A stretch of DNA of 9,718 nucleotides, taken from NCBI GenBank assembly GCA_016195585.1, contig JACPZJ010000146.1, positions 1 to 9,718 on the forward strand. The letters run 5' to 3'. Below the pieces are notes generated by a model that was given only the letters and a program-made list of their open reading frames with translations, searched no databases and had not been told where the DNA came from. The stretch comes from Nitrospirota bacterium. GTDB taxonomy: Bacteria > Nitrospirota > CAKKRA01 > 9FT-COMBO-42-15. Positions 1 through 6,321 of the stretch are shown one piece after another. The stretch's first letter is position 1, and each line of letters starts with the position of its first letter. The position numbers were made by a program, and so were the translations under genes.

Positions 1-41
1 AATCAATTAGAATCGGTTCTTTAAAGAATAACCCTACTGCA

Positions 42-70
42 GGCGGGTCAGTATTGGCCTGTCCTTTTTT
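42..70 (+). terminator. Probable intrinsic terminator of an upstream gene
   Basis: Bases 42-50 can pair with 55-63 as a 9-bp stem (three G-U pairs) around the loop GTAT, followed after one base by six T's (65-70). This is the layout of a rho-independent terminator reading on the plus strand. One frame reaches a TAA at 22-24, so an upstream gene could end there, but its visible remnant (seven codons) is too short to identify. The wobble pairs weaken the stem, so confidence is moderate. Confidence 0.5.
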
Positions 71-81
71 CCGATGCGGGC

Positions 82-110
82 TTGATACCAAAGGATGATT
101 GTGTTATTAT
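82..110 (+). promoter_or_regulatory. Sigma70-type promoter for queA
   Basis: TTGATA (82-87) and TATTAT (105-110) are separated by 17 bases. Each differs from the sigma70 -35 and -10 consensus at one position, and the spacing is ideal. Transcription would be expected to start near base 117, one base before or at the queA ATG (118). There is no purine-rich Shine-Dalgarno stretch just upstream of that ATG, so the mRNA would be leaderless or nearly so. The promoter lies just after the terminator at 42-70, which fits a new transcription unit. Confidence 0.6.
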
Positions 111-117
111 TTAAACA

Positions 118-1149
118 ATGCAGTTATCTGATTTTGATTATTTTTTGCCCTCCTATCTGATTGCCCAATATCCTGCAAAGAGAAGAAGTGATTCCAGATT
201 GCTAATTCTCTCCAGAAGGGCGGGGAGTATTGAACACAGGCGATTTTCTGATATAATAGATTATCTAAAGCCTGCCTGTTCGGCAGACAGGCAGGGTGAC
301 CTGCTTATACTGAATAACACAAAGGTGTTTCCTGCACGGCTGTCTGGGAAGAAGGCTACCGGCGGCAGGATTGAGGTCTTATTATTGAGGGATATTGGCA
401 ATGGAACATGGGAATGTATGACAGGGGGATCCCTAAAAAAGGGTGCGATTGTCATTTTTAACAATAAACTGAAGGCAGAGATAGAGGAGGATTTAGGGGA
501 GGGAAGAAAAAGGATTAGGTTTGATGGACTGGAAAGGCTGATAGAAAGCTATGGCAATGTTCCGCTTCCGCCATATATAAAGAGGGATGCAACAGTGTCT
601 GACAGAAAAAGATATCAGACAGTATATGCAAAGGTAAAAGGGGCTGTGGCAGCGCCTACTGCAGGGCTGCATTTTTCACAGGGCATTATTGAGAGGATAA
701 AAAATAAAGGAATAAGGATAGAAGAGATAACCCTTCATGTCGGCCCCGGGACATTTAAGCCTGTTAAGTGTAATGATGTCAGCCAGCACAGGATGGAGCC
801 TGAATATTTCAGGATAACAGAGGATGCTGCAAGGGCTGTAAATAATGTGAAGAAGCGCAAGGGAAGGGTGATTGCAGTTGGCACAACATCTGCCAAGGCG
901 CTGGAGTCTGCTGTGGATGGGTCAGGGATTCTCAGGCCAAAGGAGGGATACTCGGATATCTTTATCTATCCGCCTTTTAGATTTAAGGTGATAGATGCGA
1001 TGCTGACAAATTTTCATCTTCCAAAATCAACGCTCTTAATGCTTGTCTCTGCCTTTGCAGGCAGGGAGCTTATACTCAGGGCATACAATGAGGCTGTAAA
1101 AGAGGGTTACAGGTTTTATAGTTATGGCGATGCAATGCTGATAATATAA
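118..1149 (+). CDS. queA: S-adenosylmethionine:tRNA ribosyltransferase-isomerase QueA
   Basis: QueA moves the ribosyl group of S-adenosylmethionine onto preQ1-modified tRNA and isomerises it to epoxyqueuosine, the penultimate step of queuosine synthesis at the tRNA wobble position; it acts in the cytosol. The 343-residue length is normal for a complete enzyme. Family motifs are visible: YQTVYAK and GAVAAPTAGLHF (about 166-186), HVGPGTFKPV (207-216), HRMEPEYF (224-231), VGTTSAKALES (254-264), TNFHLPKSTLLMLVSAFAG (297-315) and the C-terminal YRFYSYGDAMLI. The N-terminal start MQLSDFDYFLP is typical of the family. One oddity: residues 53-59 (ACSADRQ) interrupt the usual LKPGDLL stretch and are encoded by a palindrome. 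No Shine-Dalgarno is seen; a promoter ends 8 bases upstream of the ATG. Identification is by family motifs and is very secure. Confidence 0.97.
   Translation: MQLSDFDYFLPSYLIAQYPAKRRSDSRLLILSRRAGSIEHRRFSDIIDYLKPACSADRQGDLLILNNTKVFPARLSGKKATGGRIEVLLLRDIGNGTWECMTGGSLKKGAIVIFNNKLKAEIEEDLGEGRKRIRFDGLERLIESYGNVPLPPYIKRDATVSDRKRYQTVYAKVKGAVAAPTAGLHFSQGIIERIKNKGIRIEEITLHVGPGTFKPVKCNDVSQHRMEPEYFRITEDAARAVNNVKKRKGRVIAVGTTSAKALESAVDGSGILRPKEGYSDIFIYPPFRFKVIDAMLTNFHLPKSTLLMLVSAFAGRELILRAYNEAVKEGYRFYSYGDAMLII
271..295 (+). repeat. In-frame palindrome inside queA
   Basis: CCTGCCTGT (271-279) and ACAGGCAGG (287-295) are perfect 9-bp inverted repeats around a 7-base loop. A nested alternative stem pairs CTGCC (272-276) with GGCAG (282-286). 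The element encodes P-A-C-S-A-D-R-Q (residues 52-59). QueA proteins normally read LKP followed directly by GDLL, so 21 bases (seven codons) appear to have been added without shifting the frame. Repeat status elsewhere in the genome cannot be judged from one copy. Confidence 0.7.
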
Positions 1150-1163
1150 TATAGAAGAGCAAT

Positions 1164-1216
1164 GGCGATCCGTTGGGTCGCCCAAAGAGGGCGAGGCGGC
1201 GCCTCGCCCCTACTGA
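1164..1216 (+). repeat. Tandem-hairpin palindromic element between queA and the SPOR gene
   Basis: Two hairpins lie side by side. The first pairs 1164-1171 with 1175-1182 (8 bp, one G-U) around GTT. The second pairs GGGCGAGGC (1189-1197) with GCCTCGCCC (1201-1209), a 9-bp stem that extends to 10 bp with a single central base in DNA form. Neither has a T-tract, so they do not look like terminators. The right end, GCCCCTACTGA (1206-1216), is repeated exactly at 1355-1365 inside the next gene. The layout resembles REP/BIME-like interspersed palindromes. Confidence 0.75.
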
Positions 1217-1221
1217 GGGGG
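1215..1221 (+). promoter_or_regulatory. Ribosome binding site of the SPOR gene, at the edge of the palindrome
   Basis: GAGGGGG ends one base before the ATG at 1223; counting GAGG alone gives a 4-base spacer. The sequence begins inside the GCCCCTACTGA tail of the preceding palindromic element, so the element partly supplies the translation signal. CCCC (1207-1210) can pair with GGGG (1217-1220) across the loop TACTGA, but the same C's belong to the stronger stem 1189-1209. The two structures exclude each other. Confidence 0.45.
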
Positions 1222-1222
1222 T

Positions 1223-1969
1223 ATGATAAGAGAAAGGGAAAAAAATAATAAGGCAAAGATAGTAATTTTAGTCCTCCTTTTTGTGGCATTACTTTTCTTT
1301 GTCCTTGGTATTGTGGTTAATAAGTGGTTCTGGAGTAAGGACACGGCGCACCGTGCCCCTACTGAAATCGCAAAGGAGGATACAGGCAAAACGCCTATTG
1401 CAGCAGATAAAAAAGCAGAAGGGACAAAGGAGGCAAAGAATAAGAATCCAATAGTTGGTGAGGAGAAAGAGGAATTCACATTTTATAAAACCCTCCAGAA
1501 TGAAAAGGGGACTGTTCCGCTGAAGCCGCAGGACGGACAAAAGGAAAAGGTACGGGAGAAGGTAAAAGAGAAGGAACAGGATACAGGTGAGAAAAAGGAG
1601 AAAAAAGAGGTTGTAAAAGAGGAGAAGAAAGAAAAGGCAAAGAAAAAGGAGCAGAAAAAAGAGGCTGCCATAAAGAAAGATAAGGTTGTAAAAAAGGAGA
1701 ATGCAAAAGGGAATGTTCAGGCAAAGGAAAAGAGATACACATTGCAGATCGCTGCCTTTAAGGAAAAGGATACCGCAGAGGAGCTTGCAGGAAGGCTAAA
1801 GAAGAAGGGCTATGACTCATACATAGTTCCGGTTACTATTTCTCAAAAGGGCGTGTGGTTTAGGGTGAGGGTCGGGAGATTTGAAACAAGGCCGGATGCG
1901 CAGAGTTTGCAGTCCAAGCTGAAGGGCAAAGAGGGGTTTAATTCCTTTATCACATTTACTACGGAGTGA
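1223..1969 (+). CDS. SPOR-domain membrane protein (FtsN/DedD-like layout)
   Basis: A 248-residue protein with three parts. A short basic N-terminus and one hydrophobic segment (about residues 12-33) form a signal anchor, putting the rest in the periplasm. Residues about 50-170 are a low-complexity Lys/Glu linker, with an FTFYKTL-type motif at 85-91 as seen in other SPOR-protein linkers. Residues about 170-248 are a SPOR domain (RYTLQIAAFKEKDTAEELAG, then VWFRVRVGRF), a family that binds denuded glycan strands of peptidoglycan at division sites. The topology matches FtsN or DedD, but SPOR proteins are numerous and the exact orthologue cannot be named. Residues 41-48 (TAHRAPTE) come from a palindromic element inside the gene. 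The gene lies 73 bases after queA and is followed by an AT-rich inverted repeat. Confidence 0.9.
   Translation: MIREREKNNKAKIVILVLLFVALLFFVLGIVVNKWFWSKDTAHRAPTEIAKEDTGKTPIAADKKAEGTKEAKNKNPIVGEEKEEFTFYKTLQNEKGTVPLKPQDGQKEKVREKVKEKEQDTGEKKEKKEVVKEEKKEKAKKKEQKKEAAIKKDKVVKKENAKGNVQAKEKRYTLQIAAFKEKDTAEELAGRLKKKGYDSYIVPVTISQKGVWFRVRVGRFETRPDAQSLQSKLKGKEGFNSFITFTTE
1342..1365 (+). repeat. In-frame palindrome inside the SPOR gene, sharing an 11-mer with 1206-1216
   Basis: CACGG (1342-1346) pairs with CCGTG (1351-1355) around CGCA, followed by CCCCTACTGA. GCCCCTACTGA (1355-1365) is identical to 1206-1216, which also sits at the right edge of a GC-rich palindrome. The DNA is read as T-A-H-R-A-P-T-E (residues 41-48), between the membrane anchor and the charged linker, where extra residues should be tolerated. 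The stem is short, so the shared tail is the stronger evidence. Confidence 0.65.
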
Positions 1970-2095
1970 AAAAAATAAAATTTAAAAATCAAAGCTAAAA
2001 AGAGATTGTTTCGCCAGCAGCGAAGTAATCTACTCCATTTTTAAATTTTAAATTGTAATTTTGATTTTTTATCTTTGATTTTTAATTTCGAAAAC
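1970..2095 (+). repeat. AT-rich spacer holding a nested inverted repeat
   Basis: The outer arms are 1982-2001 and 2066-2085, which are reverse complements at 19 of 20 positions. Inside them is a second hairpin: AGATT (2003-2007) with AATCT (2027-2031), then TTCGC (2010-2014) with GCGAA (2020-2024), loop CAGCA. The two inner stems are separated by a GT/GT mismatch. The remaining bases 2036-2060 are A/T runs similar to the arms. The nested layout looks like an interspersed miniature element rather than a simple terminator. No coding potential is seen here. Confidence 0.65.
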
Positions 2096-2107
2096 TGGGG
2101 GTATTTT

Positions 2108-2548
2108 ATGGAAGATGGAAGAGATTTTAAGGTTACAGACAAAAGGATAAGTTTTGACGAGGCTCAGGCTGCAGAGGAAAAGAAAAAGGCAGAGGATGAG
2201 AGGCCAAAGGCAGCCCCTGAAAAAGGAAAGGCAAAGGTGATCAGGGAAAAATGGACAGAACAGGAAGAAGGTTCGCAGGCTCGCTTGCCGCATATTGACT
2301 TTAGCTCTTTTATATTCTCTCTCGCACATTCGGCGCTTATCCAATTGGGCGAGGAGGCGGATCCCTTTACAGGGGCAAGCGGAATAAATCTTCCTCAGGC
2401 ACAGGAGACAATAGACCTGCTTTCAGTCCTTGAAGAAAAGACAAGGGGTAATCTGACAAAGGATGAGGAGACATTAATGAAAAACCTCCTCTATACGTTG
2501 AGGATGAAATATATGGAAAAGACAAAGAAAATGAATACCTCTAAGTAA
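2108..2548 (+). CDS. DUF1844 family protein
   Basis: A 146-residue soluble protein. The first 50 residues are charged (DFKVTDKRISFDE, then a Glu/Lys/Ala-rich stretch). The conserved part is about 62-137: HIDFSSFIFSLAHSALIQLG, DPFTG, INLPQAQETIDLLSVLEEKT, GNLTKDEE and LLYTLRMKYME. This is the DUF1844 pattern, a family of small, mostly helical proteins of unknown function. The ATG at 2108 is preferred over a TTG at 2075 in the same frame because a GGGGG run (2097-2101) stands six bases upstream of it and the earlier start would read through the inverted-repeat arm. It lies between the SPOR gene and tamB, so a link to the envelope is possible but unproven. Confidence 0.88.
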   Translation: MEDGRDFKVTDKRISFDEAQAAEEKKKAEDERPKAAPEKGKAKVIREKWTEQEEGSQARLPHIDFSSFIFSLAHSALIQLGEEADPFTGASGINLPQAQETIDLLSVLEEKTRGNLTKDEETLMKNLLYTLRMKYMEKTKKMNTSK

Positions 2549-2568
2549 GGGCGTACGGCCGTACGTCC
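2549..2568 (+). repeat. Palindrome immediately after the DUF1844 stop codon
   Basis: CGTACGGCCGTACG (2552-2565) is a perfect 14-bp palindrome. With flanks it extends to a 20-base near-palindrome (GGG at 2549-2551 against TCC at 2566-2568, one G-T pair). It begins on the base after the TAA. No T-tract follows, so termination is unlikely. It could be another interspersed palindrome or a transcript-end stabilising hairpin. Confidence 0.6.
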
Positions 2569-2593
2569 TGCCTCTCATTTTATGATAACCTCC

Positions 2594-2598
2594 GGGAG
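2594..2598 (+). promoter_or_regulatory. Ribosome binding site fixing the TTG start of tamB
   Basis: GGGAG stands six bases upstream of TTG (2605). No ATG in frame lies near it, and the reading from this TTG begins with the expected basic residues followed by a membrane anchor (MRKRIAKIKQKKK then a hydrophobic run). The pair of signals supports the non-ATG start. Confidence 0.65.
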
Positions 2599-2604
2599 AT
2601 TGTC

Positions 2605-5600
2605 TTGAGGAAGAGAATTGCAAAGATAAAGCAAAAGAAAAAAACCTTAATTATAATAGTCATTTCTATTCTGTTATTGATACTGGGAATAAATGCTGCC
2701 CTAAGGAGCAGTTATGTCTCTGATGCTGTTAAGGGGTATGTAACAGGCTGGCTTGAGGAGAGATTAGGAGAGAAGATTGTTATAGAGGGTTTTACATTTC
2801 ATATATTCCCCACCTATCTGGAGATAAACAGGTTTTCCATTCCAAACAGGCCGCAGTTTAAGAATGAGAAAGTCCTTCAAGTGGAAAAGATAAAGATAAA
2901 TTTCCGCGCCACTGCCCTTATATATAAGACCCTTATGATTACGAAGCTCCAGATTCAGAACCCGCATGTATGGATAGAAGAAGACCCTGTCTCCGGTGAT
3001 AATTACTCTGCCCTTCTTGATAGGACGATAGAACTGCTCAGGAGGCCCTTAATAAAGAAGGTAATAAAGAGGTGGGTTGTTGTAAATGGCGCTATTGATA
3101 TTGCCAGCAGGAAGAGGGATTTAACAGGGGAGATAAAAGGCTTAAACATTGATAACCGCACCGATATATTCAGCATGGAGCATAAGGCAGGCTTTAATGT
3201 AGAAGATATAATGGTAAAACTGAAATCCGCCTCATGGCATTCAAGGGAACTGGAAGGCAATGTAAGGTTCAGCAGGAAAAGGGAAGGGACGATTGTCCTG
3301 AAAAATATAAACATCAATGATAAATCTATTGGAACCATCGCTGCAAAGGGCTTTTATAAAGAAGAAGAAAAAAGGCTCGTAATATCGTCCTTAAAGGGCG
3401 ACATTTTTAATGGCGCTGTCACAGGAGAGCTGGATGTATCCCTTGCCAATGAGATGCCGGCATATAAAGGCGTATTAGATGCAAAGAGGCTTGACCCTGA
3501 TCCACTTTTGACATCAATAGCAGAATTACCACTGATAAAAAAGGAGATAAATTTTAATGTAAGTTTTTCAGGAAAGGGTTTTAATAAAAAGGATATCTTT
3601 GCAAAAGGGGGGATATCAGGGAGATTCAAACCAGCAGAAGATAATCTAAAAGGTCTTGAAAGGGCTGCGGCGCTGATAAAGGGATTTGATGCTGATTTTG
3701 AGTTAAATAATGGCGTATTGAGCATCGGAAAGCTCAGCGCCTCTTCTGAGAAGTCTTCACTTAATCTCTCAGGCGTAATAGATGAAAATGGCGGGATGAA
3801 TATCTCTCTTGATCTTTTATCAAAGGACATTAATGAGATTACCAGCAGACTTAACTATCCTCACGCAGCAGGGGAGATGGCCCTCTCAGGCAGGATAACA
3901 GGCCTATTATTTGAACCAATCGTTGATGCTGAGTTCACTATTAAAGATGGCGCTTTAAAGGGCGTATCAGCGCCGACGGCATCAGGTGGAATATATTACA
4001 AAGGCGACGTGCTGAGTGTAAAGGATCTTCTTATTAAAAAGGATGAATCAGAGTACAGGATAAACGGCTCAGTTAGATTTAAAGGCTCTGATGATGGCAT
4101 CAATTTTAGCAATCCCTATTTTGATCTAAGGGCAGATATAAAGGATGGGAGTCCAAAAGACATTGTTGCAATTTTTTATAAGGAGATACCGCTTTATATG
4201 AAGGCAACAGGGCCGCTCACTTTTAAGGGGACGCTGCATGATTTTTCAGGCGACGGGAGCCTGAATCTTGAAGCAGGCTCTGCCTATGGCCAGGAGTTTG
4301 ACAGCGCTGCTGTTGCAGCTCATCTTGATACCGATAAGATTGCCTTTCAGAAGATTATTATAAAAAAGGGTAAGAGCGCTCTTAACGGTTATGGATTTAT
4401 CAGTTTTAAAAAGGAGAAATATGGCAGGGCAGGCCAGAAGGCAGGATGGTCAGGCCATCTTACATCATCAAATATAGAGCTTCAGGATATAAATCTGATA
4501 AACAAGCGGGGTGCGCTTCCAGTAAAGGGAGGTTTCACGCTTGATTTGAAGGGAAAGGGTGATTTTCAAAGGCCCGAGATAGATGGGAAGATTCTTTTGA
4601 ATACTGATTTAGGTCCGGGTGAGATAGTATTTGACATAAAGGAGATGGTCTTTAGTTTGGATGCAGGATTATTTGCAAAGAAAAACAGGATAAGCGGTGA
4701 GATAGAGCTAAAAGGAGGACTTCCATTTAATGCTGAGATAAATCTGAGGGATTTTCCACTGAATATCTTCCTCAGCCCTTATAAGCCTGAACTGTTTTCA
4801 TCCATGCTGATTGCAGCAACAGGCAGGATTGAGGCAGAGGGCAATCTCAGGGATACTGATAATATTACCGCCTCAATTAATCTTACCGATATAAATGCGG
4901 ATATTATGGGCTATAAGGTTTTTAATGACGGTGCCATTGTTGTAAGATACAGCGCTGGTGAGGCGATAATAGATTCCTTCAGGATAAAGGGCGAGGGGAC
5001 TGCCATGTCGGTCGCTGGAAGGCTCAGGCCGTTTAAGGAATATAATCTGAATTTCTCCGGCGAGGCGGATATGAAGATAACAAGGCTCTTTACCAAAGAG
5101 CTTGAATACAGCAGGGGAAAGGCATATGCCGCAGTCATGCTCTCCGGCGAGTGGTTTGAGCCAAAGGTGAGAGGGGCGCTGAATATAAAGGACGGCGTTT
5201 TAAGGAGTAGGACGCTCTCCCAGCGTGTAGAAAAGGTGAATATTGCCCTCTTCTTAAATGAGAAGGAGATCATGTTAGATCAGTTTGAGGGGAGCATAGG
5301 CGGCGGGACAGTAAAGGGGGCAGGCCGCATAGAGTTGAGCGGTTTCAGGTTCGGGCGGTTTGGGATGAATTTTACCGTATCCAATGCCGCATTTAATTTT
5401 CCGGAGGGCTTCTCATCCGCCATTGATGCAAATATATTTGTTCAGGGTGATGCAAAGGAGAGGTTGGCAAAAGGGGACATATTAATTAAAAAGGGTGAGT
5501 ACAAAAAGAGGGTAGATTGGAAGAGCGCACTGCTTGAATTTCAGAAGGTGCGCCAGCCCTCAGGTGAAAAATTGCCGCTCTTTGGCGACACAAAGCTTAA

Positions 5601-6318
5601 TATACGGGTAGAAGGGAAGGAGAATGTCTGGATTAATAATAATACAGCCAAGCTTCCCCTTGAGATAGACATTATTCTAAAAGGGACTATTAATAGGCCG
5701 ATTATTGTAGGCAGGGTGGAGGCAATTGACGGTGAGATATATTTCAGGAAAAATAGATTCAAGGTCATCTCAGGCCGTGTTGACTTTACTGATCCTGAAA
5801 GGATAAATCCTGTCTTTGATATTCAGGCATCATCAAGGGTCAGGAATTATCAGATTAGCCTGAATCTTACAGGCACTTTGGAGCGTTTCAACCTTACACT
5901 GGTATCAGATCCGCCTTTGAATGAGACCGATATCCTTGCCCTTTTAACCGTCGGAAAGACAACAGGGGAACTTGCAGGGGCAGAGCAGGCAGTCGGCACA
6001 ACAGAGGCGGCATCCTTTGCAACAGGACAGGTTCAGGATGTTATAGAGGAGCGGCTGCAGGAGGTTATGGGATTTGAAAGGTTTCAGGTTGACCCATACT
6101 ACTCTTCATCAAAGGCATCTGCAGGCCCAAGGCTTACAGTGAGCAAGCGGTTCTGGGAGGACAGCCTTTATGTCACATACTCAACAAACCTTGCGACCAC
6201 AGAAGATCAATTGCTTCAGATAGAATATATACTAAATAAAAACATATCCCTCGTCGGCGAGCGTGATGAGAGCGGGAGATACGGGGCAGACATAAAATTC
6301 AGATTTGAGTTCAAATAG
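2605..6318 (+). CDS. tamB: TamB-family translocation and assembly module protein
   Basis: A 1237-residue protein with the TamB layout. A basic start and one N-terminal membrane segment (about residues 14-32) anchor it in the inner membrane. A long region of repeating short beta-strand blocks, with an AsmA-like beginning (YVTGWLEERLGEKIVIEGF, FPTYLEINRFSI), would span the periplasm as a hydrophobic-grooved beta structure. The C-terminal TamB (DUF490) domain occupies roughly the last 250-330 residues; visible motifs include GTINRPIIVGRVEAIDGEIY (about 1030-1046), SGRVDFTDP, DPPLNETDILALLTVG (about 1102-1117) and a closing beta-rich FRFEFK. TamB proteins carry phospholipid toward, and assist protein assembly at, the outer membrane, working with an Omp85 partner. 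That partner follows two bases downstream, indicating co-transcription. The TTG start is supported by a ribosome binding site. Family assignment is secure; the exact substrate is unknown. Confidence 0.93.
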   Translation: MRKRIAKIKQKKKTLIIIVISILLLILGINAALRSSYVSDAVKGYVTGWLEERLGEKIVIEGFTFHIFPTYLEINRFSIPNRPQFKNEKVLQVEKIKINFRATALIYKTLMITKLQIQNPHVWIEEDPVSGDNYSALLDRTIELLRRPLIKKVIKRWVVVNGAIDIASRKRDLTGEIKGLNIDNRTDIFSMEHKAGFNVEDIMVKLKSASWHSRELEGNVRFSRKREGTIVLKNININDKSIGTIAAKGFYKEEEKRLVISSLKGDIFNGAVTGELDVSLANEMPAYKGVLDAKRLDPDPLLTSIAELPLIKKEINFNVSFSGKGFNKKDIFAKGGISGRFKPAEDNLKGLERAAALIKGFDADFELNNGVLSIGKLSASSEKSSLNLSGVIDENGGMNISLDLLSKDINEITSRLNYPHAAGEMALSGRITGLLFEPIVDAEFTIKDGALKGVSAPTASGGIYYKGDVLSVKDLLIKKDESEYRINGSVRFKGSDDGINFSNPYFDLRADIKDGSPKDIVAIFYKEIPLYMKATGPLTFKGTLHDFSGDGSLNLEAGSAYGQEFDSAAVAAHLDTDKIAFQKIIIKKGKSALNGYGFISFKKEKYGRAGQKAGWSGHLTSSNIELQDINLINKRGALPVKGGFTLDLKGKGDFQRPEIDGKILLNTDLGPGEIVFDIKEMVFSLDAGLFAKKNRISGEIELKGGLPFNAEINLRDFPLNIFLSPYKPELFSSMLIAATGRIEAEGNLRDTDNITASINLTDINADIMGYKVFNDGAIVVRYSAGEAIIDSFRIKGEGTAMSVAGRLRPFKEYNLNFSGEADMKITRLFTKELEYSRGKAYAAVMLSGEWFEPKVRGALNIKDGVLRSRTLSQRVEKVNIALFLNEKEIMLDQFEGSIGGGTVKGAGRIELSGFRFGRFGMNFTVSNAAFNFPEGFSSAIDANIFVQGDAKERLAKGDILIKKGEYKKRVDWKSALLEFQKVRQPSGEKLPLFGDTKLNIRVEGKENVWINNNTAKLPLEIDIILKGTINRPIIVGRVEAIDGEIYFRKNRFKVISGRVDFTDPERINPVFDIQASSRVRNYQISLNLTGTLERFNLTLVSDPPLNETDILALLTVGKTTGELAGAEQAVGTTEAASFATGQVQDVIEERLQEVMGFERFQVDPYYSSSKASAGPRLTVSKRFWEDSLYVTYSTNLATTEDQLLQIEYILNKNISLVGERDESGRYGADIKFRFEFK

Positions 6319-6321
6319 GGG
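6317..6321 (+). promoter_or_regulatory. Ribosome binding site favouring a TTG start at 6327 in the Omp85 gene
   Basis: AGGGG overlaps the tamB stop codon and lies five bases before TTG at 6327. The upstream GTG at 6321 is in the same frame but sits on the purine run itself, too close to be served by it. Use of 6327 would shorten the protein by two residues and leave the signal peptide intact. Confidence 0.4.

Noticed and set aside
1..99. Open stretches in two plus-strand frames at the window start, ending at 22-24 and 97-99
   Set aside because: No recognisable protein motif and no start codon in view. The longer one overlaps the terminator and promoter, and the shorter is only seven codons.
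1145..1150. A perfect TATAAT at the end of queA, as a possible promoter for the SPOR gene
   Set aside because: No acceptable -35 lies 16-18 bases upstream and there is no TG extension. It falls within an AT-repeat around the queA stop codon.
1550..1720. Purine-rich tract as a tandem DNA repeat
   Set aside because: No fixed repeat unit is seen. It is low-complexity coding sequence for the charged linker.
1483..1742. Long minus-strand open frames opposite the SPOR gene linker
   Set aside because: They arise from the Lys/Glu-rich AAG/GAG codons read in reverse (Phe/Ser/Leu/Pro-rich) and have no protein-like features.
2271..2292. Possible further in-frame palindrome in the DUF1844 gene (GCAGGC...GCCGC)
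   Set aside because: The stem is only about five pairs with a bulge, which is expected by chance, and it has no match to the other elements here.
3354..3830. A 158-residue minus-strand open frame inside tamB
   Set aside because: It is antisense to a clear TamB coding region, Ser/Phe/Pro-rich in the way of mirror frames, and matches no family.
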